64,000 nt of DNA from Gammaproteobacteria bacterium. GTDB lineage: Bacteria; Pseudomonadota; Gammaproteobacteria; Pseudomonadales; Azotimanducaceae. The notes beneath the pieces are model-generated. The model was not told the origin of the DNA, ran no database searches, and saw only the letters and a program-made list of their open reading frames with translations. A program made the translations under genes and the position numbers. Where the stretch lies: assembly GCA_003247835.1 (NCBI GenBank), contig QJYB01000047.1:1-64000 (forward strand), in the 5' to 3' direction. Every line of letters begins with the position of its first letter. Within the stretch, counting starts at the first letter, position 1. Below are positions 47,234 through 59,200 of the stretch, one piece after another.

Positions 47234-48145
47234 TTGGATCTCAACCTGCTCCGCTCCCTGGTGGCCGTCGCCGATGCCGGCGCCATCACCGAGGCCGCCG
47301 GCCGCCTCGGCATCAGTCAGCCGGCCCTGACCCGGCGCATTCAGCAGCTCGAAGCCGAGTTCGGCGCCGAGTTCCTGAGCCGCAGCCGGAAAGGCGCCGT
47401 GCTCACCGAGCTCGGTCGCCAGGTGGAGCATGAAGCCCGTCTGCTCATCGACCGCTACGATCGCCTCAAGGCCGAGGTGGCCAGTCAGCGCAACGTGGAA
47501 GGCGGCACCGTGCGCATCGGCGGTGGCGCCACCGCCGTCTCCTTCGTGCTGCCCGATGCCATTGCCCGCTTCCAGCGGGCGTTTCCCCGGGTGCACTTTC
47601 AGGTGAAGGAAGCGAGCAGCAGCGAGATCGCCAGCGACGTGGCCGACGGACGCCTGGAGCTCGGTCTGGTCACCCTGCCGGTCCGAGCAACCGGTCTCGA
47701 GATCGAGCCGCTGGTGGAGGACCGCATCGTGCTGGTGGCCGCCCCGGACAGCCCGCTCGCCAGCGCGCAGCGGGTACCGGTGGCAAGCCTGGACGGTCAG
47801 AACTTCGTCGGCTTCGAAGGTGGCAGTGCCATCCGCCAGATCGTGGACACGAGCCTCAGGGAAGCAGGCATCGAGATCAACGTGGTGATGGAGCTTCGGT
47901 CCATCCCCGCCATCCTGCGCATGGTGACGACCACGGGCAGCCTCGCCTTCGTCTCCCGCCTCGGCCTGCAGGGGCAGGAGCTGGTCCGCGAGGTACCGGT
48001 CACCGGCCTCGACATCACCCGGCGCCTCGGACTCGCCCGTCGCAAGGGCGCGGTGCTGTCACGGGCCGCCAACAGTTTCGCCGAACGTCTGCTGTCTGGC
48101 GCCGATGCGCCCGATGCTTCGTCAGGCGCCTTTCACCCTGCCTGA
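47234..48145 (+). CDS. LysR family transcriptional regulator
   Basis: TTG start; DLNLLRSLVAVADAGAITEAAGRLGISQPALTRRIQQLEAEFG. Confidence 0.9.
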   Translation: MDLNLLRSLVAVADAGAITEAAGRLGISQPALTRRIQQLEAEFGAEFLSRSRKGAVLTELGRQVEHEARLLIDRYDRLKAEVASQRNVEGGTVRIGGGATAVSFVLPDAIARFQRAFPRVHFQVKEASSSEIASDVADGRLELGLVTLPVRATGLEIEPLVEDRIVLVAAPDSPLASAQRVPVASLDGQNFVGFEGGSAIRQIVDTSLREAGIEINVVMELRSIPAILRMVTTTGSLAFVSRLGLQGQELVREVPVTGLDITRRLGLARRKGAVLSRAANSFAERLLSGADAPDASSGAFHPA

Positions 48146-49011
48146 CGGGCCAGCGGAACGACCTGTTCGCCGAACGCTTGCAGGCGGTCCAGCCCCCCCG
48201 GTCCGGCAAAGAAGAACGCCGGCACCATGATCCGATCGACGCCGAGCTCTGCCATCTGCTCCACACCCGCAGCCGGATCCGCGAACTGCGCGCCGAACAT
48301 GGCGTTGATGGCGAGACCGGCCGGATCCCTGCCCGCCTCTTCACAGGCGCGGCGCACCCGCCCGAGCAGGGCACCGAGACGTGCCGCATCGCCCTCTCCC
48401 GGGAAGTAACCATCGGCAATGCTCACCGCGCGGCGGATGGCCGCATCCGTATCACCACCCACCAGGACGGGAATCGTGCCGTTGACCGGTCGCGGGCTGC
48501 AGGTGACCGGTGCGAAGTCGACGAACTCGCCGTGAAACTCGGCGTGCGGCCCGGCCCACAGCGCGCGCATGGCGGCCACGTACTCGTCATTGCGGGCACC
48601 TCGACGTTCCCATGGGACACCAAGCGCATCAAACTCCTCTTTGAGCCAGCCGACGCCAAGGCCAAGCTCAACCCTGCCGCCCGATAGCTGATCGAGCGTC
48701 GCCAGCGCTTTCGCGAGCACCACGGGATTCCGCTGCGGCACGATCAGGATGCAGGTACCGAGTCGGAGCGAAGGTGCGGCGGCAGCAGCAAAGGCGAGCC
48801 AGATCAGCGGATCGGGAATAGGCGTCTCCGGCTCCGCCGGAATCTTCCCGTCAGCGGTGTACGGATACCTCGATTCGATTCGGTCCGGCAGGATGACGTG
48901 CTCACCGCCCCAGACCGATTCGAATCCCGCCGCTTCCGCCCGATGGCAGATCTCGAGCGTACTACCATGGTCCGTCGCGATGCTGCTCGCAAAGGCAAGT
49001 CCGACCTTCAT
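48133..49011 (-). CDS. LLM-class F420-dependent-like oxidoreductase
   Basis: LGTCILIVPQRNPVVLAKALATLDQLSGGRVELGLGVGWLKEEFDALGVPWERRG. Confidence 0.85.
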   Translation of the reverse strand: MKVGLAFASSIATDHGSTLEICHRAEAAGFESVWGGEHVILPDRIESRYPYTADGKIPAEPETPIPDPLIWLAFAAAAAPSLRLGTCILIVPQRNPVVLAKALATLDQLSGGRVELGLGVGWLKEEFDALGVPWERRGARNDEYVAAMRALWAGPHAEFHGEFVDFAPVTCSPRPVNGTIPVLVGGDTDAAIRRAVSIADGYFPGEGDAARLGALLGRVRRACEEAGRDPAGLAINAMFGAQFADPAAGVEQMAELGVDRIMVPAFFFAGPGGLDRLQAFGEQVVPLARQAG

Positions 49012-49097
49012 ATCAGAAACCCCTCTCTTGTGATCAGTCGATCATAGCGGTGATTACGCTTTGAGCGAATTCACAGCCATCCGTCACCGACTTCGGG

Positions 49098-50228
49098 TCA
49101 AGCCGCCAGAAAATCGAGCAGCAGGGCAAGGGTCGCCTCCGGTTGCTCCTGCTGCACCCAATGACCCGCACCCGGCACGAAATGCACGCCGCGAAAGTCC
49201 GCGCAGACACCCGCCGATGCCATTCGATCGAGCGCACCTGGAAGCTGATAAGGACCCCAGTCACGGTCACCCGCGATGAAGATCGTCGGTTGAACGAGGG
49301 TTCTGCCGGAGAAGATTTCCTGCACGGGACTGCGCAGCGCAGCAGCACGATACCAGTTGAGGCCGCCCTGAAAGCCGGTGCGTTCGTATTCCGCCGCATA
49401 GACGGCGAGCACGTCTTCCGGAAGCCAGCGGTTGGCCCTGATGCTGTCCGCCTCCGGCATGTGCTCCGCCACGGTCTCCGCCATACCTCGATTCAGGTGC
49501 ATCACATAGTAGGTCGGCATTTCGGCAAGGTCCTGCGCGCTGAACGCCTTCAGCGGAAAAGGCCGGTTGCCCGGCCAGTCCGCACTCTTGTGATGGTAGT
49601 AGGCGCGCAGGAATGCGTGCACGCCTTGCCGTGCGTGAAGCATGTCCTCGGCCGCAGCCGGTGTGCGGTAGTAGTCCTGATAGTGCTTGCGCGGTTCCGA
49701 GAGACGGGCAAGATCCTCCGTAATCGTCGCCCGACCGGAAGGAGGAGTATCCGCGCCGTCCGGAATGGACGGAGCACCGGCAAATGGCGCGCTCATCAGC
49801 ACTACCCGGGTGAACACATCGGGCCGCAGCAGACCACACCACGCCGCAACGGGAGAACCGAAGTCGTGTCCCACCACGGCAATGGTCCCGAGATGCAGCG
49901 CCTGACGCAGTCCCATTACGTCGCGAACCAGGTGTGGCATGCCGAACGGGGTGATATCGGCTTCGTAGCCTGCGTCCCAACCGGTGGTTCGGCCGTAGCC
50001 CCGCTGGTCGGGCGCAATCACGTGAAATCCCGCATCAGCCAGTCCCGGCATCACGGACCGCCAGCTGTAGGCCAGCTCTGGAAAACCGTGCAGGAGCAGC
50101 ACGGTCAGTCCGTCAGTTCGCGGCGAGCCAGCCTCGAGCACGTGCATACTCAGTCCGTTGACGTTCGTCACCAGCCGCGACCGGATTCCCTTTGGCAGCC
50201 AGCGTGCAGGATAGGGCTGGACGGGCAC
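49098..50228 (-). CDS. Alpha/beta hydrolase, epoxide hydrolase-like
   Basis: LLLHGFPELAYSWRSVMPGLADAGFHVIAPDQRGYGRT; GHDFGSPVAAWC; GAGHWVQQEQPE. Confidence 0.85.
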   Translation of the reverse strand: MPVQPYPARWLPKGIRSRLVTNVNGLSMHVLEAGSPRTDGLTVLLLHGFPELAYSWRSVMPGLADAGFHVIAPDQRGYGRTTGWDAGYEADITPFGMPHLVRDVMGLRQALHLGTIAVVGHDFGSPVAAWCGLLRPDVFTRVVLMSAPFAGAPSIPDGADTPPSGRATITEDLARLSEPRKHYQDYYRTPAAAEDMLHARQGVHAFLRAYYHHKSADWPGNRPFPLKAFSAQDLAEMPTYYVMHLNRGMAETVAEHMPEADSIRANRWLPEDVLAVYAAEYERTGFQGGLNWYRAAALRSPVQEIFSGRTLVQPTIFIAGDRDWGPYQLPGALDRMASAGVCADFRGVHFVPGAGHWVQQEQPEATLALLLDFLAA

Positions 50229-50347
50229 ATCTGCTCCTTGTGACGAACGGACAACCTACCACAGGCGTTCAGGCGCACGAACGATCCGCGGAAGGTCCCG
50301 TGCACTACTGGCGATAGAACGATCAGGGTAAGCTGCGCGCTCGGGAA

Positions 50348-52747
50348 ATGAGGGGAAAACGAGTGACCAAAGCCAAACGCTACCCGCGGCCCAGGGTGCT
50401 CGCCGTCATCGTCGGCCTCATCGGCCTCGTCATGGTCTGGCGGGGTGGCATGCTCGCCAGCCTTGGCGGCACGTACTACTACGTGCTCGGTGGGGTCGTG
50501 CTGCTCGTCTGCGCCTGGGATCTGTTTGCCGGCCGGCCGAGAGCCGCCTGGGTGTTCGTCGGCTTCATGGCATTCAGCCTGCTCTGGGCGCTCTACGAAT
50601 CCGGCACCGACCTCTGGGCGCTGATGCCGCGGCTCTGGATCTTTGGGCTGCTCTCGTTGTGGATGCTGCTGCCACGGGTCCGCCGTGGTCTCTGGCAGAC
50701 ACACCACCCGCCCGCGCTTGCGATGCGCGTGCTCGCCGCACCGCCCGCCGTCATGATCGTGCTGCTGGTGCTGTTCGCCGTGCTCAACGTGAGCTGGCCT
50801 GTCACACCGGCGACAGGGCTCGGCACCGGGGTTTTGCGTAACCCGGCCGACTGGTCGGCCTACGGGGCTGACAATTCCGGCACGCGATTCGCGCCTCACG
50901 ACCAGATCAACGTGGACAACGCAGCGTCACTCGAGCGGGTGTGGACGTTCCGCACCGGCGTGCCCGGCGCCTTCAAGGGCACGCCCATCCAGGTCGATGA
51001 CAACCTCTATCTCTGCACCGGTCAGAACATCATCGTCTCTCTGGACCCGGACACTGGTGCCGAACGCTGGCGGTTCGATCCGAAGATCCAGACACCGCAC
51101 TGGGGATTCTGGGATACCTGCCGGGGAGTGACTCACTACGCGGTGCCTGAGTCGCGCCGCACGGCAAGCTGCCCGAGCCGCGTATTCACTGCCACCACCG
51201 ACGCCCGCCTGCTCGCCGTCGACGGCACAACGGGCGAGCGCTGCGAGGACTTCGGCCAGCACGGCGAGATCTCGCTGCTGCCCGGGATGGGAGAAGTGAT
51301 ACCCGGGTTCTACTTCGTGACCTCACCGCCCACCATCGCCAACGACGTGCTGGTGCTCGGTGGCTGGGTCGTCGACAACCAGCAGACGGAGGAACCTTCC
51401 GGCGTGGTCCGCGGATTCGATCCGATGACGGGAGAACTGCTGTGGGCCTGGGACATGGGTGAGAGCGACCGGAAGGGGTTGCCCCCCGCAGGCGAGTCCT
51501 ACACGCGTGGTACCCCGAACGTCTGGAGCCTGACCAGCGCGGACGAGTCGCTGGGGCTGATTTATCTACCCACGGGCAACGCCACACCGGACTACTTCGG
51601 TGGGCATCGCAGCGACGTCATGGACACCTACTCGAGCTCGGTGGTCGCCCTCGACACGCGCACCGGCGAGCCGCGCTGGCACTTCCAGACCACCCACCAC
51701 GACATCTGGGACTACGACGTGCCCTCCCAGCCGACCCTGGTGGACATTCCATCTCCGGACGGGGCAGTGAAAGCGGTGGTAGTACCGACCAAGCGGGGTG
51801 AGCTCTTTCTGCTGAATCGCGAGACCGGCGAACCGATCGCCGAGGTAACAGAGCGGCCCACACCCCAGACCGACGTACCCGAGGAACGCTCTTCACCGAC
51901 ACAGCCGTTCTCCACGGGCATGCCGTCGTTTTCCCACCCCGACATCACCGAGCACGACATCTGGGGCTTCACCCTGTTCGACCAGATGAGCTGCCGGATC
52001 CGCTTCAAGCGCCTGCGCTGGGACGGGCTCATGACGCCGCCTTCTCTTAACGGCACGCTGCTCTATCCCGGTCCTGCCGGCGGCATGAACTGGGGAAGCG
52101 CCGCGGTGGACGAGAAGAACCAGCTGCTGGTGGTGAACGTGCTGCACATGCCGTTCACCGTGGAGCTCCTGCCACGGGAGGACGAACACGCCCAGGCAGA
52201 GGAGGACGTGGCGACCCAGCAGGCGGGGCTCGGCATCGGCGGTCGGCAGGCCGGCACGCCCTATGCCGCCCGCACCCTGCCGTTTCTGTCGCCCATGATC
52301 GTGCCCTGCCTGCAACCGCCCTTCGGGGAGATGGCGGTGATCGATCTCACGACGCGGAAACTCGTCTGGCGTCGGGCCCTGGGCAACGCACAGCTGCCGC
52401 TGGGTGGTGGTGCGCGTTTCGGGATCCCCGTCCGCCTCGGCTCACCGTATCAGGCAGGTTCGGCGGTCACCGCCGGTGGTCTTGTCTTCATGGGTGGCAC
52501 CATCGACGCCACGCTGCGCGCGGTGGACATCCTCACCGGCGAGGAGGTGTGGACGGACCGGCTGGAGGCGCCTTCGAACGCCACGCCGATGAGCTACGTG
52601 AGCCCGAAGACCGGCAGGCAGTATGTGATCGTCACCGTACCCGGTGAAGGTGGTATGCCCATGCCCGGCGCTCATCAGGGTGGTGCGGCAGAGGAAAGCG
52701 CATCGGAAGGCGGCTACGTGATCGCCTACGGGCTGCGATCGGAGTAG
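50348..52747 (+). CDS. Membrane-bound PQQ-dependent dehydrogenase (glucose/quinate type)
   Basis: N-terminal TM helices; W-motif propeller segments; HHDIWDYDVPSQPTLVDI; NMNWGS-like GGMNWGSAAVD. Confidence 0.9.
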   Translation: MRGKRVTKAKRYPRPRVLAVIVGLIGLVMVWRGGMLASLGGTYYYVLGGVVLLVCAWDLFAGRPRAAWVFVGFMAFSLLWALYESGTDLWALMPRLWIFGLLSLWMLLPRVRRGLWQTHHPPALAMRVLAAPPAVMIVLLVLFAVLNVSWPVTPATGLGTGVLRNPADWSAYGADNSGTRFAPHDQINVDNAASLERVWTFRTGVPGAFKGTPIQVDDNLYLCTGQNIIVSLDPDTGAERWRFDPKIQTPHWGFWDTCRGVTHYAVPESRRTASCPSRVFTATTDARLLAVDGTTGERCEDFGQHGEISLLPGMGEVIPGFYFVTSPPTIANDVLVLGGWVVDNQQTEEPSGVVRGFDPMTGELLWAWDMGESDRKGLPPAGESYTRGTPNVWSLTSADESLGLIYLPTGNATPDYFGGHRSDVMDTYSSSVVALDTRTGEPRWHFQTTHHDIWDYDVPSQPTLVDIPSPDGAVKAVVVPTKRGELFLLNRETGEPIAEVTERPTPQTDVPEERSSPTQPFSTGMPSFSHPDITEHDIWGFTLFDQMSCRIRFKRLRWDGLMTPPSLNGTLLYPGPAGGMNWGSAAVDEKNQLLVVNVLHMPFTVELLPREDEHAQAEEDVATQQAGLGIGGRQAGTPYAARTLPFLSPMIVPCLQPPFGEMAVIDLTTRKLVWRRALGNAQLPLGGGARFGIPVRLGSPYQAGSAVTAGGLVFMGGTIDATLRAVDILTGEEVWTDRLEAPSNATPMSYVSPKTGRQYVIVTVPGEGGMPMPGAHQGGAAEESASEGGYVIAYGLRSE

Positions 52748-52772
52748 GAGTTCCACCAGGTACTCACGGTCC

Positions 52773-53210
52773 CTAGCGCTCGACAGTGCCGCCCGCCGCA
52801 TCGGGCGATCTACTCCTGGAAGAACGGCCACCACTCGCGGATTCCGGTGCCTCGGCGCGGGTGCTGATCGCTCGCCAGCGGTGGTTGCCGTTGAGATCCA
52901 GCGCCACGACCCAGTTACCTGTGTCGAGCTCGTAGGCCCGGAAGCTGTCCACGCAGCTCGTGCCTTCCTCGCCGCGTGTAGTCCTGAACCGGAAACAGGC
53001 GAGCACCTGCCATGCTCCCTCCGCCAATATGAAGTGCCGGCCGATGGTGGCAACCGGCGTAACCTGCGCATACAGGCCTGTGTCCTGCAGCGTTTCCAGC
53101 ATGCCCTGAGCAACCACCGCCTCCGGGGGCTCGGACGGAAACGGCCACTGACAGGCAGACATCAGGACCACGACGGCAGCTGCCATCCCACTTCTCGCAA
53201 AACCCTTCAT
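52773..53210 (-). CDS. Hypothetical lipoprotein
   Basis: MKGFARSGMAAAVVVLMSACQWPFPSEPP lipobox. Confidence 0.65.
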   Translation of the reverse strand: MKGFARSGMAAAVVVLMSACQWPFPSEPPEAVVAQGMLETLQDTGLYAQVTPVATIGRHFILAEGAWQVLACFRFRTTRGEEGTSCVDSFRAYELDTGNWVVALDLNGNHRWRAISTRAEAPESASGGRSSRSRSPDAAGGTVER

Positions 53211-53233
53211 GAGCAACTCCTCTCACCCGTCCA

Positions 53234-56200
53234 CTACTGGATCGGGAACTCCATTTTGAAACGTATCGCATCCACGTCCCGGTGATCTGCCCAGTTACGC
53301 TGGTAGTAGAGCTGAATGATGAGGTCGTTTCGGCTCAGGAAGTCGATGCCGACACTCGCCCCGTACACCGGATCTCCCAGATCGGACTCTAGCTGGAGCG
53401 GTGCCGCACTGGCGGGCGCGCCGGCAAACCGCGCTTCCACCACCGTATCCGTGTTGCCGAGATACTGCTGAACACCGAAGTCCGCATTGAGCCGCAAGCG
53501 GTTCGATCCCAGGTCGAACTCCTTACCGGCTTCCAGCGCCGGGCGGATCCAGCTGTAATCGTCCACGTAGCCTTCGAGCACGAGGTTCGCACCTTCCGCT
53601 CCTCGTTCGTCCGCACCGTCCGCCCAGAGACGGGCGAAGCCTAGATCGAGCTTGGGACGGAGGAACCAGCTCTCGAACTCGAAGTCGTACTGCGCCCGCA
53701 GTACCGCTGAAGCGAGCCGCATGTCGCGCGACAGGTCGGTGGTGAAGCCGTCCCCTGCGGTGAGCAGGCGGGAGGTATCCGAATCACTCCAGCCATAGGT
53801 CGCAGACGCGATGAGCTTGGCCGCGCCGAAGCGGCGCTTGAGAGCGCCACCGACCTGATACGTCAGCGCATCGGACCGCCATGCCCCCCCGAAGCCGTCG
53901 TTCTTGGTGCGGCTGCGGGAGAATCCGAGACCGACCGACCAGTTGTTGTCATACGTCCACTGTCCACCGAAGGCGAGCCGAGTCGTCGATCCATCTATGG
54001 ACTGGTAGCCGTCATGTGCATCCAGCGAGGTTTCCTGATCCTCGAAGTGATACCAGACACAGCTCCCTTCGCGGGTGAAGCGATGCTCGCCGCCAACCTG
54101 CTGGCAGCTCATCAACCGTTGCGCAAACTCCACACCGCTGTCGATGAGCTGCACCTGCTGCTCGCCGTACACCTGAGGCGAGAGCTGCGTGAGCAGGTCC
54201 TCATAGGACTCGAGATCCGCAGCGGTTACGAGATTCGCCACCACGTCGCCGTAGGATCCGCTGCCGCCCCCGGCGAGCTGAATACGGTTGATGTAACCCG
54301 CGATGGTTTCCGGACCCTGACCCATCCCCTCCGGCATGAAGTCGACGTCGTAGTCGAGCCAGAGCGCGTTCGCATCGGTGACCAGTGCATAGCCGATGAC
54401 GAGCGATGAATCCGCAGCCAGCGCCACGCCCTGATCGGTCAGGCCCCCTGCCGCGCTGAACAGTGCCTTGCGGTGGGTTCCGGGTGCCATGGCTTCGACG
54501 TTGTGAAGGGTCAGCGATACCATGCCGTCCACGTCCGCGGTCCCCGTCGCTTCCAACCCATCCAGGGTGTCGGTGCCGAAGTCCAGATCCGCGAGCAGAA
54601 TGGCACCCGCCGACTGCACCAGGTTACCGCTCAGCCGAGAGACGAGCGCGTTGCCATCACCCCCTGGGCTCAGGCTGCCGGCATTCGTGAGCTCGCCCGT
54701 GGCCCCGAGATTGATGCGCTCACCGGAGAGCAGCTGTCCGTCCACGAGATTGTCGAAGCGGTTCGTTCCGCCGCCGAGATCCATCGAGCCGATGAAGACC
54801 CCAGCGTTCTCTATGGTGTCGTTGCCGCTCGAAGCGATCATCGCCGTGCCGCTCGAGCCGGCCAGCGCGCCGATCAGCCCGAGGTTCGTCAGCCGGTTAT
54901 CGAGACCACCGTCGAACACCAGTGCTGCCTCACCTCCGCCGACGATCGCTCCGTCGGCGCCGAGATCCAGCTGGATGTTGCCCGCGCCGAGGCTACCCAC
55001 GCTCTGCAGGTAGACGGCGCTGGCATCGGCAGCGCCTACAGAGCCGTTCAACCGGAAGGTGAGATCACCACCACGGCCCTGGCCGCCCGCGCTCAGGACG
55101 CCGACACCGTCCACGTAGCCGCCGCCACCGCCCACCGACTGGGCGAGGAGCCCGATCGACCCGGCACCGGAGGCGACGATCTCACTGTTCAGATCGAAGC
55201 TGATGTCACCACCATCACCGGCGTTGTCCGACGACAGGGTCACGTCGAAGGTGGTACCGGCTTCGCCGAGCACGAGGCCCCCACCGCCACCGATGCTCTG
55301 CAGGACCACACCATGAGCGCCGACACCAGCAGTCCGCACCTCGCCTTCGAGGCTGAAATCGATGCTGCCGGCACTGCCGTCAGCGCCGCTGCTGCCGCCC
55401 AGCGTGACAACGGCGTGGTCCGTTCCGGTGAGGTAGGTCTCGCCTCCACCTGCGCCGATGCTCTGCGCGAGGAAGCCGACGGCGCTGTTTCCCGTGGTGA
55501 CGATACGACCCGCGTGATCATAGGCGACGTCACCCCCGTCATTGCCGCTGCCACCTTCCGCGCCGATCATCAATGCCACCTCGCCGAGCGTTCCTTCCTG
55601 ACGCTCCAGGGTCAGGAATGCTCGACCACCACCGCCGCCGATGGACTGCAGCGCCGCACCGAGGCTGTGCTCGCCTTCCGTCAGCAGATCGCCCAGGTGC
55701 GCGCTGACGATGGCGTTGCCGTCCGAGTTCTCGCTGTCGCTGCCACCCAGGGTCGCTTCGACACCCAACAGGCCACCATCCTGGGTGTCTGCGAACTCGA
55801 GGTCGAGCTGCATCGTGCCGCCACCGCCACCGATGGACTGAACGCCCAGCGCGGTGCTGTTGCGGCCGATGGCACCGAAGGTACCCGTGTTGTTGATGGT
55901 GACTGCGCCGGCGGTGGTGTTGAGCGCCTGTTCACTGCCGGCTTTCAGCATCAGCAGGGGATCCACGGTGAAGCCCGGATCTTCGTCGCCAGGCACCCCA
56001 GGCAGACCTTCGCCCCCGGGTAGACTCGTGATCCCATTGAAGTCGAGCACCAGGCCGCCACCGCCGCCGTTGATGCTCTCCGCCTTGATGGCCTGGGAGC
56101 CTTCGCCCATGACGGTGATGTCACCGCTGTGATTGACCGTCACGGTGCCACCCGTTCCGCCATCACCACCTGCCAGCTCGGAACCGCCGAGCCGTGAAGA

Positions 56201-59200
56201 CAGCTTGTTGGCGATCTTGGTGACCGCACGGTTGTTGCCGCGGCCATAACCGACGTTCGCGTTGCCGCCACCACCGCCGATGCTCTGGGCCAGGATACCG
56301 TGTGCATTGGCGCCCCGGGTGATGATCTGACCGCTGTTGTTCACAACCACGCTGCCGCCGTCGCCGCCATCGCCGCCGAATCCGCCCACCGCGATGGCGG
56401 CTGATCGGCCCTGCTGGCCATGCTTCTGGATGGCATTCGACGCGAGCACGAGGCCACCGTTGCCACCGCCGCCGCCGATGCTCTGGGCCAGCACGCCGTG
56501 AGCGTAGTCTCCTGCCGTGTCGATGACGCCCGCATTGTTCACAGTGGACGAGCCGCCGACACCGCCCACGCCACCCACACCACCCACGTTGAGGCTGCCG
56601 GAGACCGTCTTCGCGGAACCACCGCTGAAGCTGACGGCAACAATGGAGCCACCGTTGCCGCCACCGCCACCAATACTCTGGGCAAGCACGCCGTAGCCCT
56701 TTTCACCCAGCGTGGTGATGTCCGCACCGTCCACGTTGTCGACAGTGACCGTGCCGCCATCACCGCCGGTGCCACCTTCGCCGCCCACGTTCACACCAAA
56801 CGTACCGGACGACGATTCGGCACCCGGCCGGTTGATGTCCAGCACCGCGATCAGTCCCGCGTTGCCACCACCGCCGCCCAGGCTCTGGGCCTGGATACCG
56901 ATCGCATCGCTGCCGCGGACAATCACCTGGTTCTCGTTGCTGACGGTCACACCTGCACCGTCTCCGCCTGCGCCACCAGCCCCACCGACGTTGATGGCGA
57001 GCTGTGTCTGCCGACCTGCTCCGGACAGCGAGCCGTTGATCACCATACCGCCGTCACCACCACCGCCACCGACGCTCTGGGCATCGATGCCGTTAGCCCG
57101 GCTGCCGGCCGTGTCGATGACACCCCGATTGACGACAGTCACCTCACCGCCGTCGGCGCCACTACCACCGGTGCCGCCGACGGAAACGCCGATACCGTTG
57201 TTACCGGTGGACGCAGCACCGCCAGTCTGCAGGTTGATCAATCCGGCCATGCCACCGGTACCACCGCCGCCGCCGATGCTCTGCGCGTACACCCCCCGTG
57301 CGCCGTCGCCACTCGTGATGAGCGTGCCTTCGGAAACCACATCCACGAGCCCGCCGAGACCACCGGTGCCACCGGCACCGCCCACGCCGACACGAGCCGT
57401 GGTGGTTTCCCGGATGACGAGATTCGTCGCCGCGCCGCCGATACCACCGCCACCGCCGACACTCTGGGCATGAATGGCATGGGCGTCCAGACCGGCCGTG
57501 GTGATGGCGCTGGTGGCATCCACATCGACCATACCCGCGGTGCCGCCGCTGCCTCCTTCCAGGCCGACACTCAATGCGGCGCTGGTCGCGCTCTGGGTGT
57601 TGCCCTCGCCGGACGTGCCCTTGGCGCCGATCATGAATGCACCACTCTTACCACCCCCGTTGCCCACGCTCTGAGCCAGCAGGCCGATGGCGCGGTCGCC
57701 GGAGGTGTTCAGCGATCCGGCAGCACTGACAATCACATCACCGCCGGTACCACCCGTGCCGCCGTAGCGGCCGATACCGATATCCAGCTTGTTGCTGGCG
57801 AGCAGCGCCACGGAGGTGCTCAGCGCCGCGTTGCCGCCGCCACCACCCACGCTCTGCGCGAAGATGGCCATGGAATCGTTGCCCTGGGTGGTGATGGTTC
57901 CGTCGTGCGTGACGTCGACGCGTTCGCCGCTGCCGCCGTCACCCGGTCCACCGCCGACTGCCACGTTGACGCCGGAAGCGTTCTTGTTCAGTCCGAGCGC
58001 CAGATTGATCGCCGCGTTGCCGCCGCCACCGCCCACACTCTGGGCGAGCAGGCCGTTGCTCTGCTCACCGCGGGTGACGATGGTACCCAGGTGATTCACG
58101 GTGACCGTGTCACCGTTACCCGGATCGCCACCGGCGCCGCCGATCGCGATGTTCGATTCGAACGCGGTGCTGTCACCGAAACCGTTGGCAGACACCACGA
58201 AATTCATACCGGCGTCACCACCACCACCGCCAATGCTCTGGACCACGACACCATTGGCCTGCTGCCCGTAGGTATGCAGCTCGGCTGCTTCCACCAGGCC
58301 ACGCTCGAGGGTGACCGCCCCGGCATTGCCACCGCCACCGCCGGTGCCGCCGACCCCCGCGGAGAGCTGGTTACCGACCGGCATGATCACGCCGGAGACG
58401 TTCATGCCGCCGCGGCCACCGCCGCCGCCCACGCTCTGTACCAGGATGCCGTTGGTGCGGGTCGTGAAGTCGATGTCCGCCGGGTCCACCGGATCCGGAA
58501 GCGGCGCGCCGGATGCGTCGTCGCGTCTGCCATCCACGGAGATGAAGCCGTTGCTGACCAGGCTCACCGCCCCCGCATCCGCGCCCGCGCCGCCGCGGCC
58601 ACCGATGCCCACGGCGGCATTGAAGCCTTCACCGGCGGCCAGGCTGCCGGCCACGTTCAGCGCACCAGTGCCGCCACCGCCGCCGACGCTCTGTGCCAGC
58701 ACGCCGATGCTGTCGAGGCCGCGGACGGTGACCGATCCCTGCTGAACCGCGGTGACCGAACCCGCGCTGTTACCGGCACCGCCGGCACCACCCAGACCGA
58801 AGACGAGAGAGGGCGCACCGCTACCGGGCAGCGCATTGACGCCACCGCTGATGTTGATACCGCCGTTACCACCACCACCGCCGATGCTCTGCGCGACCAG
58901 GCCACGGCTGCCCATGCCGGCATTGCTCATGGCACCCGTGACGCTGGCCGTCACATCGCTGCCGGTACCGCCATCACCACCGAAGCCGCCCACGCCGACG
59001 GTGAGCTGACCGTTACCAGTGATGCCACCGGCCACGTTGAGCGCCCCGTTACCACCACCACCGCCGATGCTCTGGGCGGTGATCACCGTACGGCTGTCGC
59101 CTACGGCGGTGAACTGCTCTCCGACTACGGTGAGGTTCACGGTACCAGCGTCGCCGCCGCCACCGCCGAAGCCGCCGACACCCAGATTGATGCCGCCGCT

